Source of the DNA: Diploptera punctata
Lineage: Eukaryota > Arthropoda > Insecta > Blattodea > Blaberidae
Assembly (NCBI GenBank): GCA_030220185.1
Contig: JASPKZ010009958.1
Coordinates: forward strand, 1 to 64,000
Direction of reading: 5' to 3'
DNA length: 64,000 bases
The notes under the pieces are model-generated. The model saw nothing but the letters and a program-made list of their open reading frames with translations, ran no database searches and was not told the DNA's origin. Both the position numbers and the translations under genes were made by a program. Positions 21,088 through 30,894 of this stretch are shown piece after piece. Position 1 is the stretch's first letter. The number at the start of each line of letters is the position of its first letter.

Positions 21088-21245
21088 ATAAAAATAAAAC
21101 GTAGTTTTATTTGATTTTCATATTTATTATATAATTCAGTGACAGCTGTTTCGGTACACTGTACCTTCTTCAGGTGTCACTGAATTATATAATAAATATG
21201 AAAATCAAATAAAACTACGTTTTATTTTTACTTAATAAATATGGA
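21088..21245. mobile_element. Short PLE hairpin around a ribozyme
   Basis: Arms of about 60 bp (AAAACGTAGTTTTATTTGAT and its complement) enclose a hammerhead-like core. The same left part recurs at 27865-27925 and near 24625-24650. Confidence 0.7.
21135..21185 (-). ncRNA. Hammerhead-like ribozyme in the short hairpin
   Basis: On minus: CUGAAGA, one unpaired A, stem II GGUAC/GUACC with an AGU loop, then GAAA, stem III ACA/UGU and a GUC cleavage triplet. The outer inverted repeat (CAGTGACA/TGTCACTG) competes with stem III for the UGUC bases. The fold may therefore switch between two forms. Confidence 0.6.
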
Positions 21246-21284
21246 TTTTCATCAAGTAGACACCAATTCAATCGATTATTTACA

Positions 21285-21575
21285 GGAATTAATCACTATG
21301 AGGTTTAATTTATGGTAAAATCAAATGTTTCTTACCTCTCCTCATATAAATCTTCTTAGTAGATCGCGATTTCGAGACCATAACGGTCTCATCTTCAGTA
21401 CTATTTTGGCGACTGATGTTATGTCGATCGGAAGAAGAAGAGTTTCTTCCGATCGACATAACATCAGTCGTCAAAATAGTGCTGAAAATGAGACCGTTAT
21501 GATCTCGAAATCGTGACCTACTTAGAAGATTTATATGAGGAGAGGTAAGAAACATTTGATTTTACCATATGTTTA
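21285..21575. mobile_element. Penelope-like inverted pair (sister of 4100-5165)
   Basis: Arms begin TCACTATGAGGTTTAATTTA, then TTCTTACCTCTCCTCATA, with the complementary end near 21560. The centre is ATCGGAAGAAGAAGAGTTTC. It keeps only pLTR sequence and shows the uninterrupted target that the Harbinger-like element hit at 4538. Confidence 0.8.
21357..21403 (-). ncRNA. Hammerhead ribozyme, complete core
   Basis: Stem I is UAGUA (complement of 21399-21403) pairing perfectly with UACUA (complement of 21357-21361). The core CUGAAGA is the complement of 21392-21398, followed by one unpaired U. Stem II is GAGACC/GGUCUC, then GAAA. Stem III is AUC..GAU, and cleavage is expected after the C opposite 21362. 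All invariant residues are present. The opposite-strand arm has CUGAAAA and is decayed. Confidence 0.82.
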
Positions 21576-22020
21576 TTTAGTTCACCAAGTAAAGTAAATT
21601 ATAACAAAAAAAAGAAATTACATAACATGTATAATAATTTATGTTAATATCTTATGTCAATAAATTGATTTTCATACCTCTGTTGGCTTTCTTTTTGTAA
21701 AGAAATTCTCAAACAATCAAGAGTATTAACAGATAGCAGTGTTAATAAAATGAGTAATACAAATGATTAGATTAGATTAAAGTGAAAGGTTATTTATTCA
21801 TTATCACTCGTTCATGCTTGTACATGCATTTTTAGATATTTTATCACTAATAAAATCTTCCTTAAAGATGCCATTTGCAATATCTATTTAACATTAAAAT
21901 ATTTCTAGGTTCAAATAATGACTACTTATTAATCAATTAAGCAAAAAAAAAAAATCCTTTTCATGTTTTAAAATATAAATTCTTGATATTTTCCTTCAGA
22001 ATTTTGCAACCTCAAAAGGC
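21576..22020. other. Spacer with a possible 5'-exon donor on minus
   Basis: Near 21680-21692 the minus strand reads AAGCCAACAGAG followed by GTATGA. This matches the end of the LAP1-B start exon (GCCAACAGAG then GTAAG). It has an in-frame stop and no ATG here, so at most it is an untranslated first exon of LAP1-A or a decayed duplicate. Nothing else is supported. Confidence 0.3.
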
Positions 22021-22027
22021 CTACAGT

Positions 22028-22396
22028 GTCCACCGCTGTGGTCTCGAGGTAGCGTGCTGCCTTGTCACGCAGTGGGCCCGGGTTCAATCTCCGGTCGGGA
22101 CAGTTTCCTGGGTGAGGTTTTTATCGGGGTTTTTCCTCGCCTGTAAGACAAATGTCAGGAAACTCTCAGGTCCAAACGGTCCCTGAACATCATATGTCCA
22201 TCCCAATCAACATCATTCATATTCATCTTAGATTAAGCTTAGGATTAGGGACTCTCCTGGTGCACCACTATCATCATCGGGGCAACGTAACCCTGCCTTC
22301 CAGGTGCCCCAACCTCAGAAGTGGGTTACAATTATGCTAATGCCAGAAGAGAACACCAGAAATGTCCAAAAGACAAACCTGGGGCATTATAAAAAA
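22028..22396 (+). mobile_element. tRNA-derived SINE (CTCGAGGTAGCGTGCTGCC family)
   Basis: The head reads GTGGTCTCGAGGTAGCGTGC with B box GGTTCAATCTCC. The body has GTGAGGTTTTTATCGGGGTT and CAGGAAACTCTCAGGTCC. A related full copy lies on minus at 47310-47625, and a 3' fragment lies at 25160-25300. Confidence 0.78.
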
Positions 22397-22409
22397 AAAA
22401 GACTTGGAG

Positions 22410-22590
22410 TAATGATCTTGAAGAGGATTTCAGGGCTGTAGGCCGCAAGACAACCCTTGAGGATGCCAGACGCAGTCTCTGGTGAAACGTCGGGGAACTA
22501 CAAGCCTCACGACCACGGCCTACAGCCCGAAAATCCTCTTCAAGATCATCATAGCAACTCCGGCCGTGAAAGTCTACGTGAATACACTTG
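22410..22590. mobile_element. Short PLE hairpin, sister of 18165-19006
   Basis: Left arm TGATCTTGAAGAGGATTT and right arm AAATCCTCTTCAAGATCATC flank CUUGAGGAUGCCAGA...UCUGGUGAAACGUC. The outer end is CGGCCGTGAAAGTCTACG. Confidence 0.72.
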
Positions 22591-22894
22591 GAGTAATATT
22601 TTAATTTGAAAATACTCTTAGCCTCCCTTGTCTGGATAAGAAAAGAATGAATCAGTTTCAATTTTGGCTCGATAAAAGGATTTTTTAAAAAAATGTTTCT
22701 TGACAAACTGATGCTAAGACCAATTCAGTTTCTTGTAAGAGTATTGGGCACTTTTCTGGGGTAAGGTTGGCTATCCTCCCTGCTCTTACATTGGCTGAGA
22801 ACATGTGGATTCTGATGGCATTGTTAATAGCTTCAGCTATCAGCCTTCGGAAGTAAGAGAATTGTATAAGTGGAAACAAATGTTAAGTCTTTGT

Positions 22895-22975
22895 ACCCCA
22901 TATCTCGAATGGTGTAATGGGCCACACGCTGACGTACAGAGTCAGAGGTCTGGGGTTCAATTACCCGGTTCAGAT
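22895..22975 (+). mobile_element. tRNA-like SINE head fragment (AATGGTGTAATTGG family)
   Basis: It reads CGAATGGTGTAATGGGCCAC, then GAGGTCTGGGGTTCAATTAC. It is related to 30515-30590, 30740-30835 and 51487-51570. Confidence 0.5.
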
Positions 22976-23140
22976 AAATAAAGTTCTGTGTTTTCATGAT
23001 ACCGGTTTCAAACGTCATTTTACCTTCATCTTCAGTCAAACTAACTCTTGAAACTTTATGAGGTGAGATATAAAAACATTTTCTCCAACTCATTTATAAA
23101 GTGAAAATACCTCGTAGTGTTACTTCCCACCCTAATTTTG
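22975..23140 (-). mobile_element. Solitary PLE end with hammerhead
   Basis: Minus strand: a hammerhead followed by plus-oriented AACTTTATGAGGTGAGATAT and the terminal box CTCGTAGTGTTACTTCCCAC. The core is the complement of 23029-23035 (CUGAAGA), with GAAACCGGUA opposite 23000-23009 and stem I UGA/UCA. Stem II is weak. Confidence 0.6.
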
Positions 23141-23150
23141 ATTAAAAATA

Positions 23151-24532
23151 TACTGTATTTATGCATCCATATGCCACACTTTTTTACCTAAAATATAAGT
23201 TTCAAAATTAGGGTGTGACTTATACATGAAATAACTAGATAACTGGTACATATCGGGAAGTTTCTGTGCTGTTGATGTACGCTGTCCCGCGCTGTACCCA
23301 AGTGGTTAAGGCAGGAAGCCTTGGCGCAGAGCTATGGGACTTGCGCTGGTTCGAGTCTCCACAGGGGAAGAAATTTTCTCATGGTATTTCAGTCAGTATG
23401 GGACCGGTGCCCACCCAACATCGTGAGGCATTTGGGTAGCTACAATAAGTAGCGGCTCCAGGTTGAGAAAACCAGCTATAACGGCTGGGGGACTCGACAT
23501 GCTGACCACATATCACCCCTACACTGGCTGATAATCATCTACCTCTGTGAGTGACACATGTGGATGTGAGGCCAGCAGCCAGATGGTAGGCTAAGGGCCT
23601 TCTAGGCCTGTCGTGCCAGGAGTTTTTTTTTATGTCGATGCTGAATTAATTGCCTTGCCCAGCCATAACGTCCCTTAAATTCATTGCACGGGATTTCCAT
23701 ATTCTTGTCTACTTTAAGGCCTTCGAATTGTATCATTTCGACGGATACAGAAAATCCATCTGCCCATGTTTTCCGTATGTAATCCAGGAGAACACTTTCT
23801 AACTGTGGATAATTTGCTTTCTTTCCATGGAAACACTGTCAATGTTGTGATGTGTTTCCAAGTGCATGATTTGTTTGGATCCAACATCGCACATTTTTTT
23901 GTCCACATAGAACTTTCTTCCTGCTGTCCTATTTTCGTGTTCTGCTGCTTAACACATCACTTGTAGCTTGAATTTGGAGGCATAACTTGCTCTGCACCGA
24001 CCCATGTTTACACACAGTAAATAGGAATGATAATGAATACCATACCTACCAACTGACAGTCCCTTTTACCCTTGTGTTAATGATTGAGCTGCAGCCCAAA
24101 TGTACTGTTATATAGCCAGTAACAAAAGCTTTGGAATATACAACATTGCCAGATTTAAAAATGGTGTAGGCCTACTTCTGTCTTTTGCACTGCTTCTTAG
24201 CATCACTATCATATTTATATTATTATTATCGTATCATTATTGTTATTACCCTATAAAATGTTGTTTGTACATGACATTTACATTGCTACATTTATTGTAT
24301 CTTTAACTGTTTATAATTAGTATAGTGTATATCTATATTTGTCAAATATTTATTTGTATTTGTGCTGGTTGAGTGGAAGAGAGGGCCTTATGGCCTTAAC
24401 TCTGCCAGAATAAATAAAGTATTATTATTATTAGCGAAAAATAAGACATATTTTTTCCCCAATTTATTATCGCAAAACTTGGATGCAGCCTATTCATGCA
24501 TAAATACGGTAGAAAGAAATAGATTAAAATCA
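23151..24532 (-). mobile_element. Degenerate pogo/Tigger-like element
   Basis: Ends are TACTGTATTTATGCATCCAT (left) and the complement TACCGTATTTATGCATGAAT (right). A minus-strand fragment at 23636-23735 gives NMEIPCNEFKGRYGWARQL, which resembles the CENP-B-type DNA-binding region of Tigger/Jerky transposases (the IP-x-F-K-G/A-S/R-x-G-W motif). A SINE and a retroposon 3' tail (24330-24430) sit inside it. No DDE domain was found. Confidence 0.55.
23285..23635 (+). mobile_element. tRNA-derived SINE (Ser/Leu-like head family)
   Basis: It matches 6779-7126: head CCAAGTGGTTAAGGCAGG, B box GGTTCGAGTC, body GGGACCGGTGCCCACCCA, and end GGCCTTCTAGGCCTGTCGTG. Confidence 0.82.
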
Positions 24533-24652
24533 TTATTTGGCAAGCATAAGGCCCAGAACCAGATGGTTACCCCAGATTGGGCAAGATATTGAATATCCAT
24601 CCATAGTAATTCTGTTGAGTTGGTGTTTACTTGATGAAAATCCATATTTATT

Positions 24653-25139
24653 ACTTACTTACTCACTGGCACTATCGAAGCCGTAGGTTCATGGCCACGC
24701 GGACATAAGCTCTCCATACATCCCTATCCTGAGCTAATGCTTTCCAATCATTCCCTGTATAATCTACTTCCCTCAAATCATAGTTAATGTTGTTCTCCCA
24801 CCTCATTCTCGGCCTACCAACTAGGCGTTTTCCCTCTGGCCTTCCTACAAGAAGCCTCCATGCATGTCTTTCACTCCCCATACGTGCAACATGTCCTGCC
24901 CATCGCAGTCTACGAGACTTAACTATTCTTATTATATCTGGCTTCCTATAAAGACCATGTAGTTCATTGTTATGTAGTCTTCTCCATTCACCTGTCTGTT
25001 CATCTCTTTTTGGTCCAAAAATGTTCCTAAGAACTTTATTCTCAAATACTTGTAATCTCCTTTCCTCCCTTAAAGTAAGAGTCCATGTTTCGCACCCATA
25101 TAATATAACTGGTAGAATAATAGTTTTATATATTTTCAG
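24653..25139 (-). mobile_element. LINE (RTE-like, group B) 3' fragment
   Basis: A 13-bp TSD ATCCATATTTATT lies at 24640-24652 and 25140-25152. The single open minus-strand frame has ILYGCETWTLTLREERRLQV, GPKRDEQTGEWRRLHNNEL, RRLRWAGHVARMG and DYTGNDWKALAQDRDVW. The 3' tail is a GTAA-type repeat (ACTTACTTACTCAC on plus). It inserted into a PLE-related sequence. It is the cleanest group B copy. Confidence 0.88.
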
Positions 25140-25159
25140 ATCCATATTTATTTAATTAA

Positions 25160-25300
25160 TCATAGTAATTCTGCCTGAAGGCAGGTCCTTCACTGCAATC
25201 ATTGCATTTTCATGCTATGCTTGCAGCTTTACTAGGGAATTTTAGGTGTGGTAGCTTCCTGTTGCTTTCCACAATATTGAATATAGAGAAAAAAAAATGG
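25160..25300 (-). mobile_element. SINE 3' fragment
   Basis: It matches the distal part of 47310-47625: GTAATTCTGCCTGAAGGCAG, GCATTTTCATGCTATGC and GTGTGGTAGCTTCCTGTTGC. No tRNA head. Confidence 0.7.
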
Positions 25301-25870
25301 ATAGACACATACAAACAAAACATAGGACGACAGAGGAGGTGAGCATTCATGATCATGTAGGGATAATGTTTTTGTCTTTGGATCTGACGGCTGTTTTATT
25401 GCCACTCAAATAGGAAATTTTAAATATCAGAAAATTCTTAGAACATAGAGGGAAAATTATTGTTGTCAGTCACAGAGATACATAATATATTAAACAACTT
25501 TTGTTTATACATAATTTATTTTCATGAATACATCAAACTTCAGCAACATAATTAATAGAAATCCACAAACAAAAATAATATTTTATCAGATCCATACTTA
25601 ACCCTATTTACAGATAAATAACTTTAAATAAAAAATAAATACATAAAGACTATTTTTTTCTTTTTAAAAAGAAGACAAAGTATGAAGTGGGGCAAAAAAA
25701 GTTTTTTTTATTCAGACTAATATGTTGAATACTTGAAATAAAAACTTAATATGAATTAAATAATATTAAGTACATAAACTAAATACTGATTTATATATTT
25801 AAGCACTGTTTTGAATCTTTTGCACTAAAAATGCATGTTTGATTCTCAAAATTGAAAGGAAGTAACATTA
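25301..25870. other. A/T-rich spacer, nothing recognised
   Basis: No gene, structured RNA or repeat end supported. Confidence 0.4.
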
Positions 25871-25879
25871 TCATGTAAA

Positions 25880-26070
25880 TATACATCAAGAGATTGAATT
25901 TGTAATAATACACCTCACCTTATATTTTGGCTCTCTCACATGGAACATGTTTCAAAAAAACATTTCCAATCAAAACCATCAGTTTTTGGTGGAAATGTCG
26001 TACGAAACATGTTCCATGTGTGTGAGGCAAAATAAGAGATGAGATTCATATTACCAATTCAGTCTCTTGA
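25880..26070. mobile_element. Penelope-like inverted pair, eroded
   Basis: Arms CACATGGAACATGTTTC and GAAACATGTTCCATGTG flank the centre. The outer sequence AGAGATTGAATTTGTAATAA has an approximate complement. Only the GAAAC-AUGUU half of the hammerhead survives on each arm. Confidence 0.6.
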
Positions 26071-26093
26071 TGTGTATTTTAATTATCTATATA

Positions 26094-26915
26094 CAGCAAA
26101 CTCCCGATTATCCGTGTTAATTGGGACCGAGATATGCACGGAAAATCAAAAAACACAGATAATACAATTAAGTTTCAGCGCCGTGGAAGTTGATCAGAAA
26201 TGTGCATACCCCCTTTAATGCTTGTCAAATGCAACAAATGTTCATAAAATGTTATATTAAATGTATTTAGGTGCGAGTCGTAATTATCATTATTTTATTT
26301 TACTCGTAAATATGAAAAACAAAGTGGGACTATTTCCTGTCATGACCACTCTGGTTACGACAGTTATTCAAAATGGCTGCCGTAACCAGCGACAACTACA
26401 CTAGTAACCAATGATATCCACACTTATAACCAGCGATGACAAATAATCAGTGATAACCAAAATTAAATATTATAAATAATTCCAATACTATCTGTAAATA
26501 ATGTACATGACCAATTATTTAGTTCATATTTAAGTAGTCATAAAGTAGAAGAATGTTAAAAGAGGAATTAAACTAGTAAGCACCAATGACCACACCACTA
26601 ACCAGCGATAAACCCACTGCCACAGCATATCTGTGGTTTCAATCTGTAACAACAAACTTTCAGTGACTCACGAAACGGAAATTTCCAAAATTGTATTGTA
26701 TTCTCAGAATGTTGGTTGGTACCGTTAAACACGTCAGGGGAGGGGGTTGTGAGTGAAGGTTACTCTATTGTGCTAGTTTCTGAGTGCAGTTCACAGTAGC
26801 ACGCTTAAAAATAAAGATTTTTTCATAACAATACAAAATACAGTATTTTAAAAAAAATTACAGTGAAAAGAGTAATGCCCGGATAATACGCACACGGATA
26901 ATTGGGAGCTTGCTA
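26094..26915. mobile_element. Pogo/Tigger-type MITE
   Basis: Ends CAGCAAACTCCCGATTATCC and (complement) TAGCAAGCTCCCAATTATCC lie within TA flanks (26092-26093, 26916-26917). The ...CCGATTATCCGTG end is typical of pogo/Tigger elements. The 822-bp interior has no transposase. Confidence 0.75.
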
Positions 26916-27278
26916 TACATTATTCCTTTCAAAATATTATTTCTCACTAAAACATGTTTTCTTTTTTTTTTTAGATATTATCTACAACACTGGTAGGACC
27001 CTACAATGATTTTATTATAAAAAAATATCTATACATTTTTAAATATATCACGAGTACAATTTTAATTGTAAATTCTCAAGAATATGAACTGAACAAAAAT
27101 ATCTTTATCAACAAACAATAAAGTCTTTTGCTTCAATTTATTTACTTTGAAGGATTATAAACAAAGCACTGATTGCTAAAGCAATACATTTAAAAAAGTT
27201 GAAGAAAATTGCAATATTTTTAATAGTGAGTGGAGAACATATTTTAATCGACTCACCTCATACATTTTCAAACTTCTT

Positions 27279-27321
27279 TGATACCGACGGTTTCAGACAG
27301 TATCATGTCCTTCTTCAGTCA
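27279..27321 (-). ncRNA. Hammerhead ribozyme, left arm
   Basis: Minus strand: stem I UGA/UCA, CUGAAGA (complement of 27312-27318), one unpaired A, stem II GGACA/UGUCU, GAAA, stem III ACC/GGU with a GUC loop, and cleavage expected after GGUA (opposite 27282). All invariant residues are present. Confidence 0.78.
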
Positions 27322-27605
27322 TGGCTTCTACTGATGAAATTCCGTGATTGTTGATTTCTTTAGTGACATCACCTCTTGTGCTGCCATCTTTCGTTGGGAT
27401 TATAAACTTTGTAATTAAAATTTTATCCACCGGAATATCGAAATTCATAGATCGATATTTATTCTTCTGAATGAATATCATTTCCCAAATTGTCAATTCC
27501 AACGGTTTATCCAATTGTTTCAAAAGTTTCCAACGAAAGATGGCAGCACAAGAGGTGATGTCACTAAAGAAATCAACAATCACGGAATTTCATCAGTAGA
27601 AGCCA

Positions 27606-27648
27606 TGACTGAAGAAGGACATGATACTGTCTGAAACCGTCGGTATCA
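27606..27648 (+). ncRNA. Hammerhead ribozyme, right arm
   Basis: Same structure as the left-arm copy, on plus: CUGAAGA 27609-27615, stem II 27617-27632, GAAA 27633-27636, cleavage expected after A27645, stem I 27606-27608 with 27646-27648. Confidence 0.78.
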
Positions 27649-27745
27649 AAGAAGTTTGAAAATGTATGAGGTGAGTCGATTAAAATATGTTCTCCACTCA
27701 CTATTAATGATATAACCTCATAATGTTTACTTCCCAATATTAATT

Positions 27746-28220
27746 TAAATATTGCAATATTTGTTCATTTTGTTTCATTGCCAACATACTGAAATTTCAG
27801 TACTTTTTTGAGTGCTACAAAATAAATACATTAATAATTCCAAGGTTGTTTTTGTTATTATTACAGTGTACCGAAACAGCTGTCACTGAATTATATCTTA
27901 ATAAAACTAAGTTTTATTTTTATTGAACTAATGAAAAATTATTGTCATGTTGTAATTGCCTCTGTTCATGATAGTATGGACACATTATGAGAATGAGTGA
28001 GGATAGGATGACAAGGTGCTTTTGAGGCTAGACCAAAAGGTAGATACTTGAAGAACAGGATGTCCTAGGAAGACAAAGGCTACAAGTCAGGCAGCTAGCG
28101 GGAAATATTAAAGATTGTAGAAAGTTATTGTCAAACAACATCAAGAAGCATAAGAGGCAGTTGAAGAAGTAGAGTAGGAAGGATTTTTCTGTTTTCAAAA
28201 TACTAAAATTGAGCAAGAGA
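27746..28220. other. Spacer with a half PLE ribozyme end
   Basis: 27865-27900 reads AGTGTACCGAAACAGCTGTC, the 3' half of the hammerhead seen at 21135-21185, without CUGANGA. The remaining sequence near 27960-28220 includes purine-rich text that may be a decayed LINE 3' end. No gene. Confidence 0.4.
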
Positions 28221-28259
28221 GAGTGAAAAGCAAGCATACTCTGTTTTTAGTTGTAATAC

Positions 28260-29300
28260 AAAAAAAAATAAAACATACCTCAGTGATAATTCTACAAGAA
28301 CTCAGTAAGCAGATTTATTTAATTGAAATCACATATAATAGAAACAAATTATTAGAAATCCTCAAATATGATGGAATCCCAGAGCAACTGATAAAAGCTA
28401 TATATGATATTTATAAGGATAATTACATCCAAGTTAAGATTGAAAATAAAATCTCTGAATGCACCAATTAATCAAGGAGTTAGACAAGGGTGTGGTCTTT
28501 CACCAATACTCTTCATAATATACGTGAACTCAATTATTACAGAATGGAGACTACAACCACATGGCAGTAACCACTTAATAGATTATATAATTTAGACACC
28601 CTATTATTTGCAGATGACATTGTGTTTATAGCGAATTCAGAAGATGATTTACAACATTCAGTCCACTCTTTTCACCAAATTGCAATAAACTACAACATGG
28701 AAATCTCAACAGAAAAATCTAGTGATGGTTTTCCTAGGAAAAGACCCAGTTTGCAGTAAAATTAATAATAAAATATTAGAACAAACCAACACATTAACTA
28801 TCTCGGATACCAAGTTACATACGAAGAGGAAAAAGATTTTAGTCAAAAAATTATAAAATTTAACAGAGTAACAGGAATTATAAATAATATTTTCAAGCCA
28901 AACACAGTACAGCAACACACACGAACTAGAATTTATAAAACACTGGCCAGACCCATATTATGTTACAGCAGTGAGGCCTGGACAATTCGCAGTGTAGATG
29001 AACAAAGACTAACTGCGGCAGAAATGAAATTTATGAGACGTACTGCGGGCTATTCAAGGACAGACCATAAAAGGAATTCTGAGATTCTCAAAGAATTACA
29101 CACAGAATCAGTCATGGAATATGTACAAAAATACATAAACAACTGGAAATCTCACGTACGAAGAATGAGCAGAACAAGAATACCACGTCAGATCTTAAAT
29201 TACCAGCCACCAGGCAAGAGATCTTTGGGCAGACCCTTCAAACGTTGGATTGAGACCATAATAGACCACTAGGTCTATCACATGAAAGGAAGAAGAAGAA
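28260..29300 (+). mobile_element. LINE (RTE-like, group C) with reverse transcriptase fragments
   Basis: Frames across the region encode GIPEQLIKAIYDIYKDNYIQ, GVRQGCGLSPILFIIYVNS and TLLFADDIVFIANSEDDLQH (catalytic ADD motif). They continue with AEMKFMRRTAGYSRTDHKRN and PPGKRSLGRPFKRW. Stops and frameshifts occur near 28470, 28590 and 28740. The 3' end is GGAAGAAGAAGAAGAA. Confidence 0.8.
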
Positions 29301-29660
29301 GAAATCACAACTACAAGCAAAAGCAATAAAATTGTGACAAAAAACATACACAAGTTGATACCAACACGTGTTTTGCTCTTAAACAGGGCATCATTAGGGT
29401 TGACACATCAAGGGTGAAACATGTATTGGTATTATTTTGGGTACGTATTTTTGTCATGATTTTATTACTTTTACTACTAGTATTTGTGATTTTAATTGGA
29501 CAAATCTGCATCCCAGATTGTTTTATTCCTGCAAAGTTACGCCTGACTCTATTAATTATATCAGTTATAAATGTTAACTAAAGAACATCTTCTTAGGGGA
29601 TATACAAAATATTAATATTTAATTTTAGGAAGTGATATATTCAGGTTATTTTAATTATAT
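29301..29660. other. Spacer, nothing recognised
   Basis: No supported feature. Confidence 0.4.
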
Positions 29661-29664
29661 TATT

Positions 29665-29845
29665 TTTAGTCTAATCATCTTACCTCAATATTAATGTTGA
29701 TTTGTTCTTGGACATGTTTCAAAACAATTCTGTTTTATCGTCAGCTTGTCTGGACAAGAAACAGAATTGTTTTGAAACATGTCCAAGAACAAATCAACAT
29801 TATAATATTGAGGTAAGATGATTAGACTAAAAATAATATAATACA
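29665..29845. mobile_element. Compact Penelope-like inverted pair
   Basis: The arms TAGTCTAATCATCTTACCTC and GAGGTAAGATGATTAGACTA are exact complements, enclosing paired hammerhead halves. Sister copies are 20560-21020 and 56015-56235. Confidence 0.8.
29708..29747 (-). ncRNA. Hammerhead core with GUC site
   Basis: Minus: CUGACGA (complement of 29738-29744), unpaired U, stem II AAAACA/UGUUUU with a GAAU loop, GAAA, ACAUGU, and the canonical GUC cleavage triplet. Stem I pairing next to the core is weak (one G-C, then mismatches), so activity is uncertain. Confidence 0.65.
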
Positions 29846-30514
29846 AAATATTGTTTAAATAAATGAAAGACTGATTTAATAAGCCTTGCCCTTGTTGAAA
29901 ATTGAAGGACATAAAATAGATAAGGACAGAACTTGATATCCAAGATAAATAGGTTAAGATATACAATACAAAATGCAATAGACTATATAATACACAATAA
30001 ATATGTTAGTGATTTTTTATACAGTATTTTTTTCCTGGTTTATAAGCATTTTAAGTATAAAACTTTACAAAATGTATCTGTTGTTCACTCAATAATTAAT
30101 GTCAAACATTATGAGCAATTTTATTTTCACACAACTACACGTTTAGGGAAAAGTTTACAATGGATTAAAATTGTTATGCTCTACCTCATATGGATATGTT
30201 TTAGAGATCATTTTCTTCATTCTCAACTAGATCCTTGCTACTAATGTCAGTGGAACTCAAATTGTGCAATCCAGGAATGACTTAAAAATCCTATTTAAGC
30301 CACAACATAATTGCAATAAACATAATTATAATACTTTTTAAACAGCTATTTTGATTTATCAGAATTGATACAAATTAACAGTAAGAGGTAATTTCTTAAC
30401 AGCTTGTATCAGAACTATATATTCATCTTATTTTCAATGTTTTTGTTTAAATTAACACTTTCCAATTCTGGATAGAATCTAATTTAAGAAAGAGAAATTA
30501 ATGTTTAAACAGGG
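29846..30514. other. A/T-rich spacer, nothing recognised
   Basis: No gene supported. A 103-codon open frame at 29933-30244 has low-complexity composition and no known motif. Confidence 0.4.
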
Positions 30515-30835
30515 ATTTGAAATCTGGACCTCTAGTTCTACGTACTAGTGTGCTGTCCAATTACACCATTCAAACGATGATACAAACATTAACATATTTT
30601 TGAACTCATACAATTCTCGTTTGTCCAAAGGCTAATTTTTAAATTCTCAATAAAAATACTTCTGAATAGAAGCCGTCAGTTGGTGTGATAACGACAACTA
30701 TTAGCCTTCGGACGAACGAGAATTGTATAAATTGAAAGAAATGTTAATGTTTGTAGCGTCATTTGAATGGTGTAATTGGACAGCACACTAGTATGTACAA
30801 CTAGAGGTCCAGGGTTCAAATCCCGGTTCAAACAA
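30515..30835. mobile_element. Inverted pair of tRNA-like SINE heads
   Basis: The minus copy (30515-30590) and plus copy (30740-30835) share AATGGTGTAATTGGACAGCA and GGTCCAGGGTTCAAATCC. The sequence between includes CTTCTGAATAGAAGCCGTCA, shared with 51600-51800. The copies face each other about 150 bp apart. Confidence 0.6.
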
Positions 30836-30894
30836 TTTTTCTTTCTTAAATTGGACCTTATCTTATATTTTGTTTCCTCACCTGGACATGTTTT

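Larger units (their letters stand above)
27210..27745. mobile_element. Penelope-like inverted pair with two intact hammerheads
   Basis: The arms start AGTGAGTGGAGAACATATTT and end with the complement, then CATAATGTTTACTTCCCA. The minus arm carries PLE protein tail ELTIWEMIFIQKNKYRSMNF (about 27400-27530). The right arm is joined at GTTTCCAACGAAAGATGGC, so the two arms are unequal. A near twin is at 36105-36725. Confidence 0.82.

Noticed and set aside
24640..25152. Reverse transcriptase host gene
   Set aside because: A clean 13-bp TSD and GTAA-type tail mark it as a LINE insertion.
29933..30244. 103-codon ORF as a gene
   Set aside because: Biased A/T composition and no motif; likely chance.
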